Part shown: positions 1-7,945 of the stretch, piece by piece
Position numbering within the stretch: the stretch's first letter is position 1
How the letters are laid out: each line of letters starts with the position of its first letter
DNA from: Actinomyces marmotae
GTDB lineage: Bacteria; Actinomycetota; Actinomycetes; Actinomycetales; Actinomycetaceae
DNA: 64,000 bases
NCBI RefSeq assembly: GCF_013177295.1
Contig: NZ_CP053642.1
Location: 1,240,001 to 1,304,000, forward strand
Direction of reading: 5' to 3'
Position numbers and translations under genes: made by a program
The notes under the pieces: generated by a model
What the model saw: the letters and a program-made list of their open reading frames with translations, nothing else
What the model was told of the DNA's origin: nothing
Database searches by the model: none

Positions 1-831
1 GGGGTCGGCGTAGGGGACGCGAATGACATCGCGCCCCCGCCACCGCCCGTCGGGAGCGCCATCGGGCGGGGTGGCTTGGGCTCGGGCCCGTAGGCCGAGG
101 GCCCTTCCGGGCATGACGGCGAGCCGCGCGGTCCTGGGCCCGGGGGCGGCGGGGGGCGGTGGCTCGAAGGCGCCCGCGGGGCCGATGGGGGTGATGGGGC
201 CGAGGATGCGGGCGAGGCGGAACCTGCGGGGCTGGTCGGCGTCCCGGTCCCTGGCGTCGAGGTACCAGGCGCCTTCAAGACGGGTGATCCGGTGGGGATC
301 GACCCGACGGGCCCGCGTGGCCCCGGAGCTGCCGGGCGAGGAGGAGGCGTAGTCGAAGGCGACAGCGCGGCGCTCCTCGATGGCGGTTAGCAGCGCCAGG
401 GGGATCTCGTGGCCGGCGAGGTCGACGGTGAGGTCCGGCAGGGCGCTGCCGCCAGTGTCGGCGACGGCGCGCAGCTTGGTGAGCGCCCGGCGGGCCGCGG
501 CGGGCAGGGCGCCGTCGGACCAGGCGGAGGCGGCCAGGGCCAGGGCGCTGGCCTGGGCGGAATCGAGGTGGATGGCGGGCAGGGCGTAGTCGGCGTCGTC
601 GACGCGGTAGCGGACGGCGTCGGAGGGGCCCTCGGTGAGGATGGCGATGCCGAGCTCGCGCAGGGCGTCCTTGTCTCGCTCGAACATGCGGGCCGCGGCG
701 GCACCGCCGGCCGGGTCGTAGCCGGACACGTCCCGGATGATCTGCGCGGCGGTCAGGCCCGCTCGGGTGGCGCGCAGGGCGAGCAGGAGGTTGATCTGCC
801 GTTCCTCGGCGGGGATGGCGGTCGTGGGCAC
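1..831 (-). CDS. WYL-domain transcriptional regulator, PafB/PafC type (3' end cut by window edge)
   Basis: The first 277 codons of a regulator are visible. Residues 1-75 look like the N-terminal region of PafB/PafC proteins, with the pattern AARMFERDKDALRELG. After a linker of about 60 residues, a WYL domain begins near IPLALLTAIEERRAV and contains the name-giving motif in GAWYLDARD. Such proteins usually bind DNA and sense a ligand or single-stranded DNA through the WYL fold. The chosen GTG start at 831 lies 7 nt after a TACGCT -10 hexamer, which fits a leaderless mRNA. An in-frame ATG at 876 is a less likely alternative. It is divergent from the DUF3866 gene, with only 58 bp between the starts. 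The target genes cannot be told from the sequence. Confidence 0.8.
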   Translation of the reverse strand, partial: MPTTAIPAEERQINLLLALRATRAGLTAAQIIRDVSGYDPAGGAAAARMFERDKDALRELGIAILTEGPSDAVRYRVDDADYALPAIHLDSAQASALALAASAWSDGALPAAARRALTKLRAVADTGGSALPDLTVDLAGHEIPLALLTAIEERRAVAFDYASSSPGSSGATRARRVDPHRITRLEGAWYLDARDRDADQPRRFRLARILGPITPIGPAGAFEPPPPAAPGPRTARLAVMPGRALGLRARAQATPPDGAPDGRWRGRDVIRVPYADP

Positions 832-838
832 GCCTCCA

Positions 839-844
839 AGCGTA
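839..844 (-). promoter_or_regulatory. -10 hexamer TACGCT of the WYL gene (leaderless)
   Basis: TACGCT matches the actinobacterial TANNNT -10 pattern and ends 7 nt before the GTG at 831. Transcription would begin at or beside the start codon. No convincing -35 hexamer is visible. Confidence 0.5.
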
Positions 845-877
845 GGCCCCGCCGCCGCTGGCGGCCCGCGGTTCATC

Positions 878-883
878 TATGGT
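878..883 (+). promoter_or_regulatory. -10 hexamer TATGGT of the DUF3866 gene (leaderless)
   Basis: TATGGT is followed by exactly 6 nt and then the ATG at 890, leaving no room for a ribosome binding site. It lies within 40 bp of the opposite -10 element of the WYL gene, so a protein bound here could affect both genes. Confidence 0.55.
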
Positions 884-889
884 GGCGCC

Positions 890-2071
890 ATGATGCTGCG
901 CGATGCCGAGATCGCCTCCCTGCGACAGGCCTGGGGCGCGCCGGGCCGGCGCTGCGCCGAGTTTGAGGCGCGGATCACCGCCGCCCCCGAGGGCGCCGCC
1001 GCGCTCGTGGCGGGCGAGTCCTGCCGGGCGGTCGCCTATGAGGCGCTCGGCGGCCTGCCGGGGCCCGGTGAGCGCGTCCGCCTGGAGGTCTCCGCGCTGG
1101 CGCGCCGCCTGGGCACCGGAGGGCACGCCATGGTGACGGCTCGGCTCGACGTCTTGCCCGCCGACCCCGCGCCCGGCGGCCACCTCGTCAAGGCCCGCTA
1201 CATGCCGGACCAGGTCATGGTCACCGGCGTCGACGAGCAGGCCACGGAGCACCACCACGTCCTGGCGGCGCCCATCGGCGAGCGGGCGCTGGACGGCGCG
1301 CCCGTCGTCGTCGCGGACCTCCACTCCAGCCTGCCCGCGATCCTCGCGGGCCTGCGCTCCCCCAGCGCCGCTCCCGGGCCCGGCCCGCGGGCCGCCTACG
1401 TCATGACCGACGGCGGGGCCCTGCCCCTGCCCTACTCGCGGGCGGTCTCCGCGCTCGTCGACGCCGGATGGCTGGCCGGCACGGTCACCGCCGGTCAGGC
1501 CTGGGGCGGGGACCTTGAGGCGGTGTCCGTCCACAACGCCCTGCTCGCAGCTCGCCATGTGCTGGGCGCGGAGGTCATCGTCGTCATCCAGGGCCCGGGG
1601 AACCTGGGCACGGGCACCCCCTGGGGCTTCTCAGGGGTGGCCTGCGGGGAGGCCATCAACGCGGCCGCCGCCCTCGGCGGGCACCCGGTGGCCTGCCTGC
1701 GCGTGTCCCAGGCGGACGCCCGGCCCCGGCACCTGGGGGTCTCCCACCACTCGATCACCGCCTACGGGCGGGTCGCCCTGGCCGGCGCCGACGTGGTCGT
1801 GCCGGTGGGCGCGCCCGACCCCGCCGGCATGGAGGGCTTCTGGGCCCGGGCCCGCGAGCAGGCGGCCCGTGTCTGCGGCAAGCGCGAGCGCGGCCAGCGG
1901 CACCGGCTCGTCGAGGCGCGGGCCGAGGGGCTGCGCGAGACGCTGGAGGCCATGGAGGCGGCCACCGGCATCCGCCTGTCCACCATGGGACGGCACCTGG
2001 ACGCCGACGAGGCCGCCTTCATCGCGGCGGCCGCGGCGGGCAGGCACGCGGCGTCCCTCGTCACCCGGTAA
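890..2071 (+). CDS. DUF3866 family protein
   Basis: A 393-residue protein resembling the actinobacterial DUF3866 family, whose function is not established. Visible features are an N-terminal beta-rich part, two conserved glycine-rich stretches (VIQGPGNLGTG near residue 230 and WGFSGVACGEA just after it) and a histidine pair in LGVSHHSITAYG near residue 285. There is no signal peptide or membrane segment. Reading could start further upstream, but the ATG at 890 is favoured because a -10 hexamer sits 6 nt before it. It is divergent from the WYL regulator and followed by hisE 113 nt later. Assignment to the family is by overall resemblance; no biochemical role is claimed. Confidence 0.75.
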   Translation: MMLRDAEIASLRQAWGAPGRRCAEFEARITAAPEGAAALVAGESCRAVAYEALGGLPGPGERVRLEVSALARRLGTGGHAMVTARLDVLPADPAPGGHLVKARYMPDQVMVTGVDEQATEHHHVLAAPIGERALDGAPVVVADLHSSLPAILAGLRSPSAAPGPGPRAAYVMTDGGALPLPYSRAVSALVDAGWLAGTVTAGQAWGGDLEAVSVHNALLAARHVLGAEVIVVIQGPGNLGTGTPWGFSGVACGEAINAAAALGGHPVACLRVSQADARPRHLGVSHHSITAYGRVALAGADVVVPVGAPDPAGMEGFWARAREQAARVCGKRERGQRHRLVEARAEGLRETLEAMEAATGIRLSTMGRHLDADEAAFIAAAAAGRHAASLVTR

Positions 2072-2172
2072 GGGGGCGCCCGACGCGGCGGGGCCCGGAT
2101 CGCTCCCCCGACCACCGGCCCGCGCGTCCCCGCGTCGGTGAGACCGGTGCGGAGATGCGCGCCCGCGTGGAC

Positions 2173-2178
2173 TAGCCT
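2173..2178 (+). promoter_or_regulatory. -10 hexamer TAGCCT of hisE (leaderless)
   Basis: TAGCCT lies 6 nt before the hisE ATG, and no Shine-Dalgarno sequence fits in that gap. This is the same layout as for the DUF3866 gene. Confidence 0.55.
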
Positions 2179-2184
2179 GGGCAG

Positions 2185-2448
2185 ATGACACGCTTCGACG
2201 ATCTTTTCGCTCAGTTGCAGGAGCGGGCCGCCACGCGGCCCGAGGGATCGGGCACCGTGACCGAGCTCGACCGCGGCGTCCACTTCATCGGCAAGAAGCT
2301 CGTGGAGGAGGCCGCAGAGGCCTGGATGGCCTGCGAGCACGAATCCGATGAGGCCGCCTGCGAGGAACTGTCCCAACTGCTCTACCACACCCAGGTCATG
2401 ATGATCGCCAAGGGCTACACGCTCGACGACGTCTACAAGTACTTGTGA
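2185..2448 (+). CDS. hisE: Phosphoribosyl-ATP pyrophosphatase
   Basis: HisE hydrolyses phosphoribosyl-ATP to phosphoribosyl-AMP, the second step of histidine synthesis, in the cytoplasm. The 87-residue protein is the usual length of the stand-alone actinobacterial form. The all-alpha MazG-like fold shows the metal-binding acidic pattern around [11 protein letters not shown] (residues 32-42) and the later stretch [16 protein letters not shown]. The start is fixed by the leaderless promoter. It overlaps the longest possible hisG reading frame by 4 nt, but the likelier hisG start lies 17 nt downstream, so the two genes form a small his operon. The remaining his genes are not in the window. Confidence 0.95.
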   Translation: MTRFDDLFAQLQERAATRPEGSGTVTELDRGVHFIGKKLVEEAAEAWMACEHESDEAACEELSQLLYHTQVMMIAKGYTLDDVYKYL

Positions 2449-2465
2449 CCCTAAGGACCACCACC

Positions 2466-3311
2466 ATGCTGCGCATCGCCGTCCCCAACAAGGGCTCCCT
2501 GTCCGACCCGGCCATCTCGCTACTCAAGGAGGCGGGCTACCGCGCGCGCCGCACCGGGCGCGAGTTGGTCCTCCGCGATGAGGCCAACGACGTCGAGCTC
2601 TTCTTCCTGCGCCCCCGCGACATCGCCGTGTATGTTGGCCAGGGCACGGTCCATGCCGGCATCACCGGCCGCGACCTTCTCCTGGACTCCGGCGTCCAGG
2701 CCATCGAGCACCTGGCCCTCGGCTTCGCCCGCTCCACCTTCCGCTTCGCCGCCCCCGCCGGAGCCATGAGCGATCTCTCCGATATCGCGGGCAAGCGGAT
2801 CGCGACCTCCTACGACGTGCTCGTGCGCGCGTTCCTCGCCGAGCGGGGCATCGAGGCCGCCACCGTCCACCTCGACGGCGCCGTGGAGTCCTCCGTCCAC
2901 CTCGGCGTCGCCGACCTCATCGCCGACGTCGTCGAGACCGGCACCACCCTGCGCGCCGCTGGGCTGGAGGTCTTCGGCGAGCCGATCCTCACCAGCGAGG
3001 CGGTCCTCATCACCACCGAGGCCTTCGCGGGTGAGCCGGGACTGGCCACGCTCGTGCGGCGCCTCGAAGGCGTCATGCGGGCGCGCTCCTACGTGCTCAT
3101 GGACTACGACGTGCCCATCAACCGCCTGCGCCAGGCCACCGAGATCACACCGGGCATCCAGTCCCCCACGGTGTCACCGCTGCAGAACCCGGAGTGGGTG
3201 GCGGTGCGCTCCATGGTGCCGCGCGCGGATATGAACCGCCTCATGGATGAGCTCCACGAGGTGGGCGCCCGCGCGATCCTCGTCTCCGAGCTGCTGGCCT
3301 GCCGGCTCTGA
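2466..3311 (+). CDS. hisG: ATP phosphoribosyltransferase
   Basis: HisG condenses ATP and PRPP to phosphoribosyl-ATP, the first and feedback-controlled step of histidine synthesis. The 281-residue protein is the long form. It begins [12 protein letters not shown], carries the catalytic lobes over about 1-210, including [19 protein letters not shown] (PRPP-binding region), and ends with the roughly 75-residue regulatory domain that binds histidine in this class. The ATG at 2466 is preceded by an AAGGA about 9 nt upstream. A GTG at 2445, overlapping the hisE stop, would add seven residues and is less likely. It is convergent with the riboflavin importer gene, which ends 42 bp away. Confidence 0.95.
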   Translation: MLRIAVPNKGSLSDPAISLLKEAGYRARRTGRELVLRDEANDVELFFLRPRDIAVYVGQGTVHAGITGRDLLLDSGVQAIEHLALGFARSTFRFAAPAGAMSDLSDIAGKRIATSYDVLVRAFLAERGIEAATVHLDGAVESSVHLGVADLIADVVETGTTLRAAGLEVFGEPILTSEAVLITTEAFAGEPGLATLVRRLEGVMRARSYVLMDYDVPINRLRQATEITPGIQSPTVSPLQNPEWVAVRSMVPRADMNRLMDELHEVGARAILVSELLACRL

Positions 3312-3353
3312 CCGCTCCCCGGGGCGCTTCCTCTAAGCCCTGGGGCGCGCCCG

Positions 3354-4421
3354 TCAGGCGGCGAGCAGCGGCTGGCAGACGGCGTCGGCGGTGACCTCCG
3401 TCGGACCGAGGATGCCCTGAGCGCCCAGGAACTCGATCATGGTGGCCGCCTTGGCCCGCTCGAGCGCCCCGATGGTGGTGTCGGAGCCCTGAGGGGCGAT
3501 GAGTTCTGCCGTGGCCACGGCGACGGCGCGGGCCTGCGCGGCCTGCGCGTCGTCCACCAGGTCGGGCACGTACTGGCGGGTCGCGGCCACTGCGGCATCG
3601 GGGTCGGCCACGAAGGCGGCCATGCCACGCGAGGAGGCCATGACGGCGTCGGCGAGCTCGGCGCGGCGCGCCTCCAGGACCGCCCGCGTGGTGACCAGGG
3701 AGGCGCCGATGAGGGGGACGTCATCACCGATGGGGATGGTGCGCACGGCCACTCCCGCCTCCTTGAGCCCGACGGCGTCGTTGTTCGAGAAGCCGATGAT
3801 CGCGTCGGGCCTGGAGGCGTCCCCCGCGCTGGGCTTGGGCTGGGCCAGGGCGGCCTGCTGGGTGAAGCCGATCTCGAGGATCGTCAGGTCGGATTCGCTC
3901 AATCCGGCGCTCCGCATCGCCACCTGGAGGGCGTACCAGTTCTCCCCCGTGCGCCCGGGCAGGCCCACGACCCGGCCCTTGAGGTCGGCCAGCGAGGCGA
4001 CGGCGGAGTCCTCGCGGGCGATGACGCATCCCGGGTGGCGCTGGTAGTAGCCGCCGATGACCACCAGCGGCGAGCCGTTGGAGGCCGCGACCACCGCCTC
4101 ATCGGCCCCGGCGATGACCATCTGCTCGGTGCCGGCCAGCAGCGCGTCGAAGAGCCCCTCGGAGCCGCCGTGGTGGCGCAACTTGATGGCCGGCTCGTAG
4201 TCCTTGTTGGCCAGGGCCATGTAGAAGGGCGCGAACTGGATGTTCGGCGTGTAGGTCAACCCGATGGTCAGCGGGCCGCCCGTCGCCGCGCCACCGGGCC
4301 GGAGGGCCTGGGAGGCAGTGCCCGACGAGCAGGCGGCCAGGGCGCCGCCCCCGGTCAGGGCCAGGGCGGAGGCGATGAGGCCCCTGCGGGTGAGACGGGG
4401 GCGGGAGGACTGTCTGGTCAC
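3354..4421 (-). CDS. ribY: Substrate-binding lipoprotein of a probable riboflavin ABC importer
   Basis: A 355-residue binding protein of the SsuA/THI5 (NMT1-like) family. The N-terminus has a twin-arginine-like stretch (RLTRRGLIAS) and a lipobox, LAAC, so the mature protein is probably exported by Tat or Sec and anchored by lipid. The mature start TIGLTYTPNIQFAPFYMA is typical of the family that binds flat aromatic vitamins and precursors. An FMN riboswitch lies upstream of the permease gene, so riboflavin (RibY) is a better guess than thiamine precursor, to which the family also extends. The GTG start has AAGGAG 6 nt upstream. It lies 54 nt after the permease gene. Confidence 0.75.
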   Translation of the reverse strand: MTRQSSRPRLTRRGLIASALALTGGGALAACSSGTASQALRPGGAATGGPLTIGLTYTPNIQFAPFYMALANKDYEPAIKLRHHGGSEGLFDALLAGTEQMVIAGADEAVVAASNGSPLVVIGGYYQRHPGCVIAREDSAVASLADLKGRVVGLPGRTGENWYALQVAMRSAGLSESDLTILEIGFTQQAALAQPKPSAGDASRPDAIIGFSNNDAVGLKEAGVAVRTIPIGDDVPLIGASLVTTRAVLEARRAELADAVMASSRGMAAFVADPDAAVAATRQYVPDLVDDAQAAQARAVAVATAELIAPQGSDTTIGALERAKAATMIEFLGAQGILGPTEVTADAVCQPLLAA

Positions 4422-4475
4422 GGTGTTCTCCTTGAGTAGTACGGGTCGCGGGGCGGTTAGGTCAGCGGTCGGGGC

Positions 4476-5315
4476 TCAGGTGGCGCGCCGCCCGCGCAGG
4501 GCGGCGACGGTCCGGCTGCGGTGCTCGGCGACCAGCAGCAGCCAGTGGACGGTGGTGGCCATGACGCACAGCAGGGTGATGGTGGCGAACAGGCCGGTGG
4601 TGTCGACGGCGTCGCGCTGGATGGACAGCAGCTGCCCCATGCCGTCGCCACCCATGACCATCTCGCCGATGACGGCGCCGGTGATGGACAGGGTGAAAGC
4701 CGTGCGCACGCCGGCGAGGATCGCCGGCAGGACCATGGGCGCCTCCATGTGGATGATCATCGTCCAGCCGTGCGCGCCGTCGAGCCGGGCCGCATCGAGC
4801 ACGTCGGCGTCCAGTCCGCGCAGGCCCAGCAGGACGGTGACAGTGATCGGGAAGAAGACCATAAAGGCGCACAGGACGACGATCGGCACGGTGCCGTAGC
4901 CGATCCACAGGACGAGCAGGGGGGCGATGGCGATCGCGGGGACCGCCTGGCTGGCCGCCACGTAGGGCAGCACCGCGCGGCGGAAGAGCTCCCAGTGGTG
5001 CAGCATCCAGGCCAGGGGGATCGCGAAGGCGGCCGCGCTGGCGCAGCCCAGGACCGCCTCGCGGAGCGTCACCCAGGCGTAGTCCAGCAGGCCGGCTCTC
5101 GTGGTGGCCAGCCACAGGCGCTCCAGGACCCGCAGCGGGTCCGGCAGAAGGATCTGCGGGATGGCGCCGCCGCGGGAGAGGGCGAGCCAGAGCAGCAGAA
5201 CGACGGCGCCCACCAGTAGCGCGGGCAGGGGCCCGCCGCGCTCGTCGCTCCGGCGCCTGCCACGCCACGAGGGTCGTTCCGCGCTCGTGGCGCTGGGACT
5301 GCTGCCGCCTCGCAC
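4476..5315 (-). CDS. ribX: ABC importer permease, probable riboflavin transporter
   Basis: A 279-residue permease of the binding-protein-dependent family with about six membrane segments from residue 30. The cytoplasmic loop contains DAARLDGAHGWTMIIHMEAP, the EAA-type motif that docks the ATPase. It is preceded by an FMN riboswitch and followed by the binding lipoprotein, so riboflavin uptake is inferred (RibXY). No ATPase gene lies in the operon, so the transporter either recruits an ATPase encoded elsewhere or works differently. The GTG start has GGAGGAG about 7 nt upstream, and a GC-rich hairpin stands 7 nt before that Shine-Dalgarno sequence. Confidence 0.75.
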   Translation of the reverse strand: MRGGSSPSATSAERPSWRGRRRSDERGGPLPALLVGAVVLLLWLALSRGGAIPQILLPDPLRVLERLWLATTRAGLLDYAWVTLREAVLGCASAAAFAIPLAWMLHHWELFRRAVLPYVAASQAVPAIAIAPLLVLWIGYGTVPIVVLCAFMVFFPITVTVLLGLRGLDADVLDAARLDGAHGWTMIIHMEAPMVLPAILAGVRTAFTLSITGAVIGEMVMGGDGMGQLLSIQRDAVDTTGLFATITLLCVMATTVHWLLLVAEHRSRTVAALRGRRAT

Positions 5316-5336
5316 CTCGGTTCTCCTCCGGGCTCT

Positions 5337-5355
5337 CCCCCGGTGGCCCCGGGGG
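5337..5355 (-). promoter_or_regulatory. Hairpin next to the ribX ribosome binding site (possible expression platform)
   Basis: CCCCCGG and CCGGGGG form a 7-bp stem with a 5-nt loop. It ends 7 nt upstream of the ribX Shine-Dalgarno sequence (5323-5329) and about 100 nt after the FMN aptamer. It could be part of the riboswitch expression platform acting on translation; the alternative pairing partner was not worked out. Confidence 0.35.
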
Positions 5356-5458
5356 CGCTCTCCGGGGTGGCGGGCCAGCGGCGCTCAGGGCGCGGCTCCC
5401 GTGGCGGCTGGCGCTGATGGCGCCTACACGTGGCCTATCCGGCCCACGCGGCCGCCCC

Positions 5459-5594
5459 GTGCTTCCTCCCATCCGGACTCTCACCGTCGGTGCCGGAATT
5501 CCACCGGCTCAGCCGAGCCGTCCCGCCCGGCGGGCGAAGGGCTCGGGTCGCGGACTCTCACCGCCGGCTCGGATTTCCACCGACCCCGGAGCAC
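5459..5594 (-). ncRNA. FMN riboswitch (RFN element)
   Basis: Read on the minus strand, the element contains the hallmark RFN segments in order: GGTCGGTGGAAATCC, GAGCCGGCGGTGAGAGTCC, then GGTGGAATTCCGG, ACCGACGGTGAGAGTCCGG and ATGGGAGGAAGC. The outer P1 stem can close between GTGCT at the 5' end and AGCAC at the 3' end. The side arm between the two halves is long and GC-rich. FMN binding is known to reduce expression of riboflavin synthesis or uptake genes. Here it lies 143 nt upstream of ribX, which supports a riboflavin transport role for ribXY. Confidence 0.93.
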
Positions 5595-5606
5595 GTTGCT
5601 GGGGTG

Positions 5607-5612
5607 ACTCTA
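5607..5612 (-). promoter_or_regulatory. -10 hexamer TAGAGT upstream of the FMN riboswitch
   Basis: TAGAGT fits TANNNT and would start transcription about 5 nt before the aptamer. A TTGGGC lies 19 nt further upstream as a weak -35 candidate. Confidence 0.5.
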
Positions 5613-5784
5613 CCCCGAGGAGGCCCGCACCGCCCAACGGCGCGACGGGGGCGAGACATCCACGCATCGGCCCCGTGACGAGGCCGGCCAGGCGCGCCGG
5701 GGCGCCGTGGGATCGGCGAGGGCGGGGTTCCGGATCTACCATCGGGAGGAGTGAGCCGTTCCCTCTTTCGCCCCGGAGGTCGTC

Positions 5785-6738
5785 ATGCCGCCCAGCGCTG
5801 AGACGGCGTCGTCCCACGCGGCGGGACCGGCGCTCCTTTCCTCACTCCTCCCCACGGCCTGCCTGCTCCTGGTCACCGCGATCTGGGGATCGACCTTCTT
5901 CATGCTCAAGGACGCCCTCGACCACGTGGGGGCAGCAGACTTCCTGGCGGTGCGCTTCGCGATCGCGGGCGGCGCGGCCTGCGCGCTGTCGGGGCGGCGA
6001 CTGCGGGCACTGAGCCGCGCTCAGGCGCTCACGGGAATCGGCGTGGGCGCGGTCTACGGGCTGGCGCAGATCGCGCAGACGGTGGGGCTGCGCTATGCGC
6101 CGGCCTCGACGGCGGGCTTCATCACCGCCCTGTACGTGGTCATCACGCCGATGCTCGCGCTGGTCCTGCTGCGCGCGCGCGTGTCCCGGGCAACGTGGGT
6201 GGCGGCCGTTCTGGCGCTTGGCGGGGTCGGCGCGCTGAGCCTCGACGGCCTCGCCCTGGACGCGGGCATCCCACTGCTCCTGGCCTCGGCGTTCCTCTAC
6301 GCGCTGCATATCGTGCTCCTGGGCCGCCTCGTTAAGGGGCGGGACCCCCTGAGCCTGACCGCGCTGCAGATGCTCGGGATCTGCGCCGTCCTGTGGCCGG
6401 CGGCGCTGCCGGGAGGGGTACGGGTGCCGATGACGTGGAGCGTGTGGGGCCCGCTGCTGTGGATGGCGCTGGCCTCGGGCCTGTTGGCCCTGCTGGTCCA
6501 GACCTGGGCGCAGGCGCGGATGAGCGCGGTCCGCGCCGTGGTGGTCATGACCTTCGAGCCGGTCTTCGCCTCGCTGTTCGCCATCCTCGCCGGTCAGGAA
6601 CCCATGACCTGGCGCCTGCTGGTGGGCGGCGGCCTGGCGCTGACAGCGATGCTGCTCTCCGAGCTCGGGCCCGTGGTCCGCGCCGAGGGCCTGGCCCGGC
6701 GGGGCGGTCGGGCGGCCTCAGAGATCCGCTCCGCCTGA
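5785..6738 (+). CDS. EamA/DMT-family membrane transporter
   Basis: A 317-residue protein of the drug/metabolite transporter superfamily with about ten membrane segments in two EamA repeats. The first repeat begins near LLVTAIWGSTFFMLK (residues 27-42) and the second near residue 155. Members export amino acids, metabolites or drugs; the substrate cannot be read from sequence. The ATG has GGAGG 6 nt upstream. Its last 21 bp overlap the 3' end of pncA on the other strand, a tail-to-tail overlap that leaves no terminator between them. It is divergent from the FMN riboswitch operon, 173 bp away from that -10 element. Confidence 0.85.
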   Translation: MPPSAETASSHAAGPALLSSLLPTACLLLVTAIWGSTFFMLKDALDHVGAADFLAVRFAIAGGAACALSGRRLRALSRAQALTGIGVGAVYGLAQIAQTVGLRYAPASTAGFITALYVVITPMLALVLLRARVSRATWVAAVLALGGVGALSLDGLALDAGIPLLLASAFLYALHIVLLGRLVKGRDPLSLTALQMLGICAVLWPAALPGGVRVPMTWSVWGPLLWMALASGLLALLVQTWAQARMSAVRAVVVMTFEPVFASLFAILAGQEPMTWRLLVGGGLALTAMLLSELGPVVRAEGLARRGGRAASEIRSA

Positions 6739-7311
6739 GTCCAGCGCCTCCACTCCAGCGAGGGCGAGCTCGGCGAGGACCGCCGGCGCGCTGCCCTCGC
6801 TCACGGGCGCGGTGAGATCGGTGAGAACCCGGGTGGTGTATCCCAGGGCCGCTGCCTGGAGGGCGGTGGCGCGCACGCAGTAGTCGAGGGCGAGCCCGGC
6901 GACGTCGACCGCGCCGATGCCGCGCTCGCGCAGCCACGGGTCGAGGTAGGTCCCGGCGGTCGGCGCGTCAAGGCCCTCGAAACCCGAGTAGGCCGCGGAG
7001 TACTGGCCCTTGTAGAAGGCGGTGGCCCCCGGCGCGGCGGAGGTGATCTCGGGCCGCAGGGCGGCGTCGTCGGTGCCGGCGGCGGCATGGACGGGCCAGG
7101 TGTCCACGAAATCGGGGTGGGCGGAGAAGTGGTCGCCCGGCTGGATGTGCCAGTCCTGGGTGGTGACGATCACGGCGTAGTGGGCGCCCGCCCCGCCGTT
7201 GAGCCAGGCGGCGATGCGCCTGGCGACGGCGGTGCCACCCGTGACGGCCAGGTGGCCGCCCTCGCAGAAGGTGTTCTGCACATCGACGATGATGAGCGCG
7301 CGTTTCATCAT
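6718..7311 (-). CDS. pncA: Nicotinamidase
   Basis: PncA deamidates nicotinamide to nicotinate for NAD salvage. The 197-residue protein has the full catalytic set of the family: Asp10 (IIVDVQN), Lys101 (FYKGQY) and Cys145 (LDYCVRAT). The metal ligands are Asp53, His55, His61 and probably His75 (QDWH, GDHF, WPVH). The start is the first of two tandem ATG codons, preceded by a GGGGAG. A pyrazinamidase activity would be expected from the family. The leader contains a TACGTT -10 candidate (7350-7355) and a 7-bp inverted repeat. Confidence 0.9.
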   Translation of the reverse strand: MMKRALIIVDVQNTFCEGGHLAVTGGTAVARRIAAWLNGGAGAHYAVIVTTQDWHIQPGDHFSAHPDFVDTWPVHAAAGTDDAALRPEITSAAPGATAFYKGQYSAAYSGFEGLDAPTAGTYLDPWLRERGIGAVDVAGLALDYCVRATALQAAALGYTTRVLTDLTAPVSEGSAPAVLAELALAGVEALDSGGADL

Positions 7312-7326
7312 CGTGCTCCCCTCTCC

Positions 7327-7343
7327 GACGGCGCATCGCCGTC
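7327..7343 (-). promoter_or_regulatory. Inverted repeat in the pncA leader
   Basis: GACGGCG and CGCCGTC are perfect 7-bp arms with a 3-nt spacer. They lie between the TACGTT -10 candidate and the pncA start, so they could be an operator or a leader hairpin. No known NAD-regulator site was recognised. Confidence 0.35.
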
Positions 7344-7368
7344 ATGCCTAACGTATCGGCCTTGGCGT

Positions 7369-7384
7369 GGAGGCGGTAGCCTCC
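7369..7384 (-). terminator. Probable terminator after acpS
   Basis: GGAGGC and GCCTCC form a perfect 6-bp stem with a GGTA loop, 21 nt past the acpS stop and upstream of the pncA promoter. There is no clear U-tract, as is common in this GC-rich background. Confidence 0.45.
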
Positions 7385-7405
7385 CGGCGGGCGCAAAGCG
7401 CGTGA

Positions 7406-7945
7406 TCAGGCACCGGCCCATAGGACGATGGCGGCGGCCCAGTCCCCGTCATGGGTCAGGGACACCGGCCAGTGCCCCGGGGAGGCCGCCCCGGGCCCGA
7501 GACTGGACTCGACGGCGTCGGCGATGGCGCCGGTCAGGCTCAGCGACGGGCGCCCCCAGCGGTCGGAGACGATCTCGATCTCGCGCCAGTCCACGGACTC
7601 CGGGGCGATGACCGGCGCGGTGCCGCCGCTCCCCCGGCCGTCCCGGGCCCTGGCGACGAGCGCCTGGCTCCAGGCCTTGATGAAGGACTCCTTGGCGGCC
7701 CACCTGGCGGCCAGGGGCTCGGCGACCAGCGCGCCGGTGCGATCAGCGCGGCGCTGGGCCTCACGCAACTCACGAGCGGTGAAGGCCCGCTCGGCGAAGA
7801 CGGTCCCAGGGATCGTCAGCTGGTGCGCCAGGCCCGGCACGTGGACGAGGTCCATGCCCACCGCGCCCGCGATGCCCGTGGGAGCGTCTGGGCCCCCGGG
7901 GCCGCCGTCACCGGGAAGCCGGGGCAGGCGGGGCGCCTCAGGCAC
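7406..7945 (-). CDS. acpS: Holo-[acyl-carrier-protein] synthase
   Basis: AcpS transfers 4'-phosphopantetheine from CoA to the carrier domain of fatty acid synthases. The family core is visible: GMDLVHV near residue 30 (magnesium-binding Asp), RWAAKESFIKAW near residue 80 (catalytic Glu and Lys) and the C-terminal SLTHDGDWAAAIVLW. At 179 residues it is longer than typical AcpS because of a Pro/Gly-rich N-terminus of about 27 residues and an insert around residue 105. The GTG start overlaps the end of the upstream symporter gene by 8 nt, but a start near residue 28 is possible. The type I FAS in this window has no phosphopantetheinyl transferase domain visible at its C-terminus, so this is its likely activator. 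Confidence 0.88.
   Translation of the reverse strand: MPEAPRLPRLPGDGGPGGPDAPTGIAGAVGMDLVHVPGLAHQLTIPGTVFAERAFTARELREAQRRADRTGALVAEPLAARWAAKESFIKAWSQALVARARDGRGSGGTAPVIAPESVDWREIEIVSDRWGRPSLSLTGAIADAVESSLGPGAASPGHWPVSLTHDGDWAAAIVLWAGA

Noticed and set aside
3312..3353. Terminator between hisG and ribY
   Set aside because: The GGGGCGC motifs there are direct, not inverted, repeats; no convincing stem was found.
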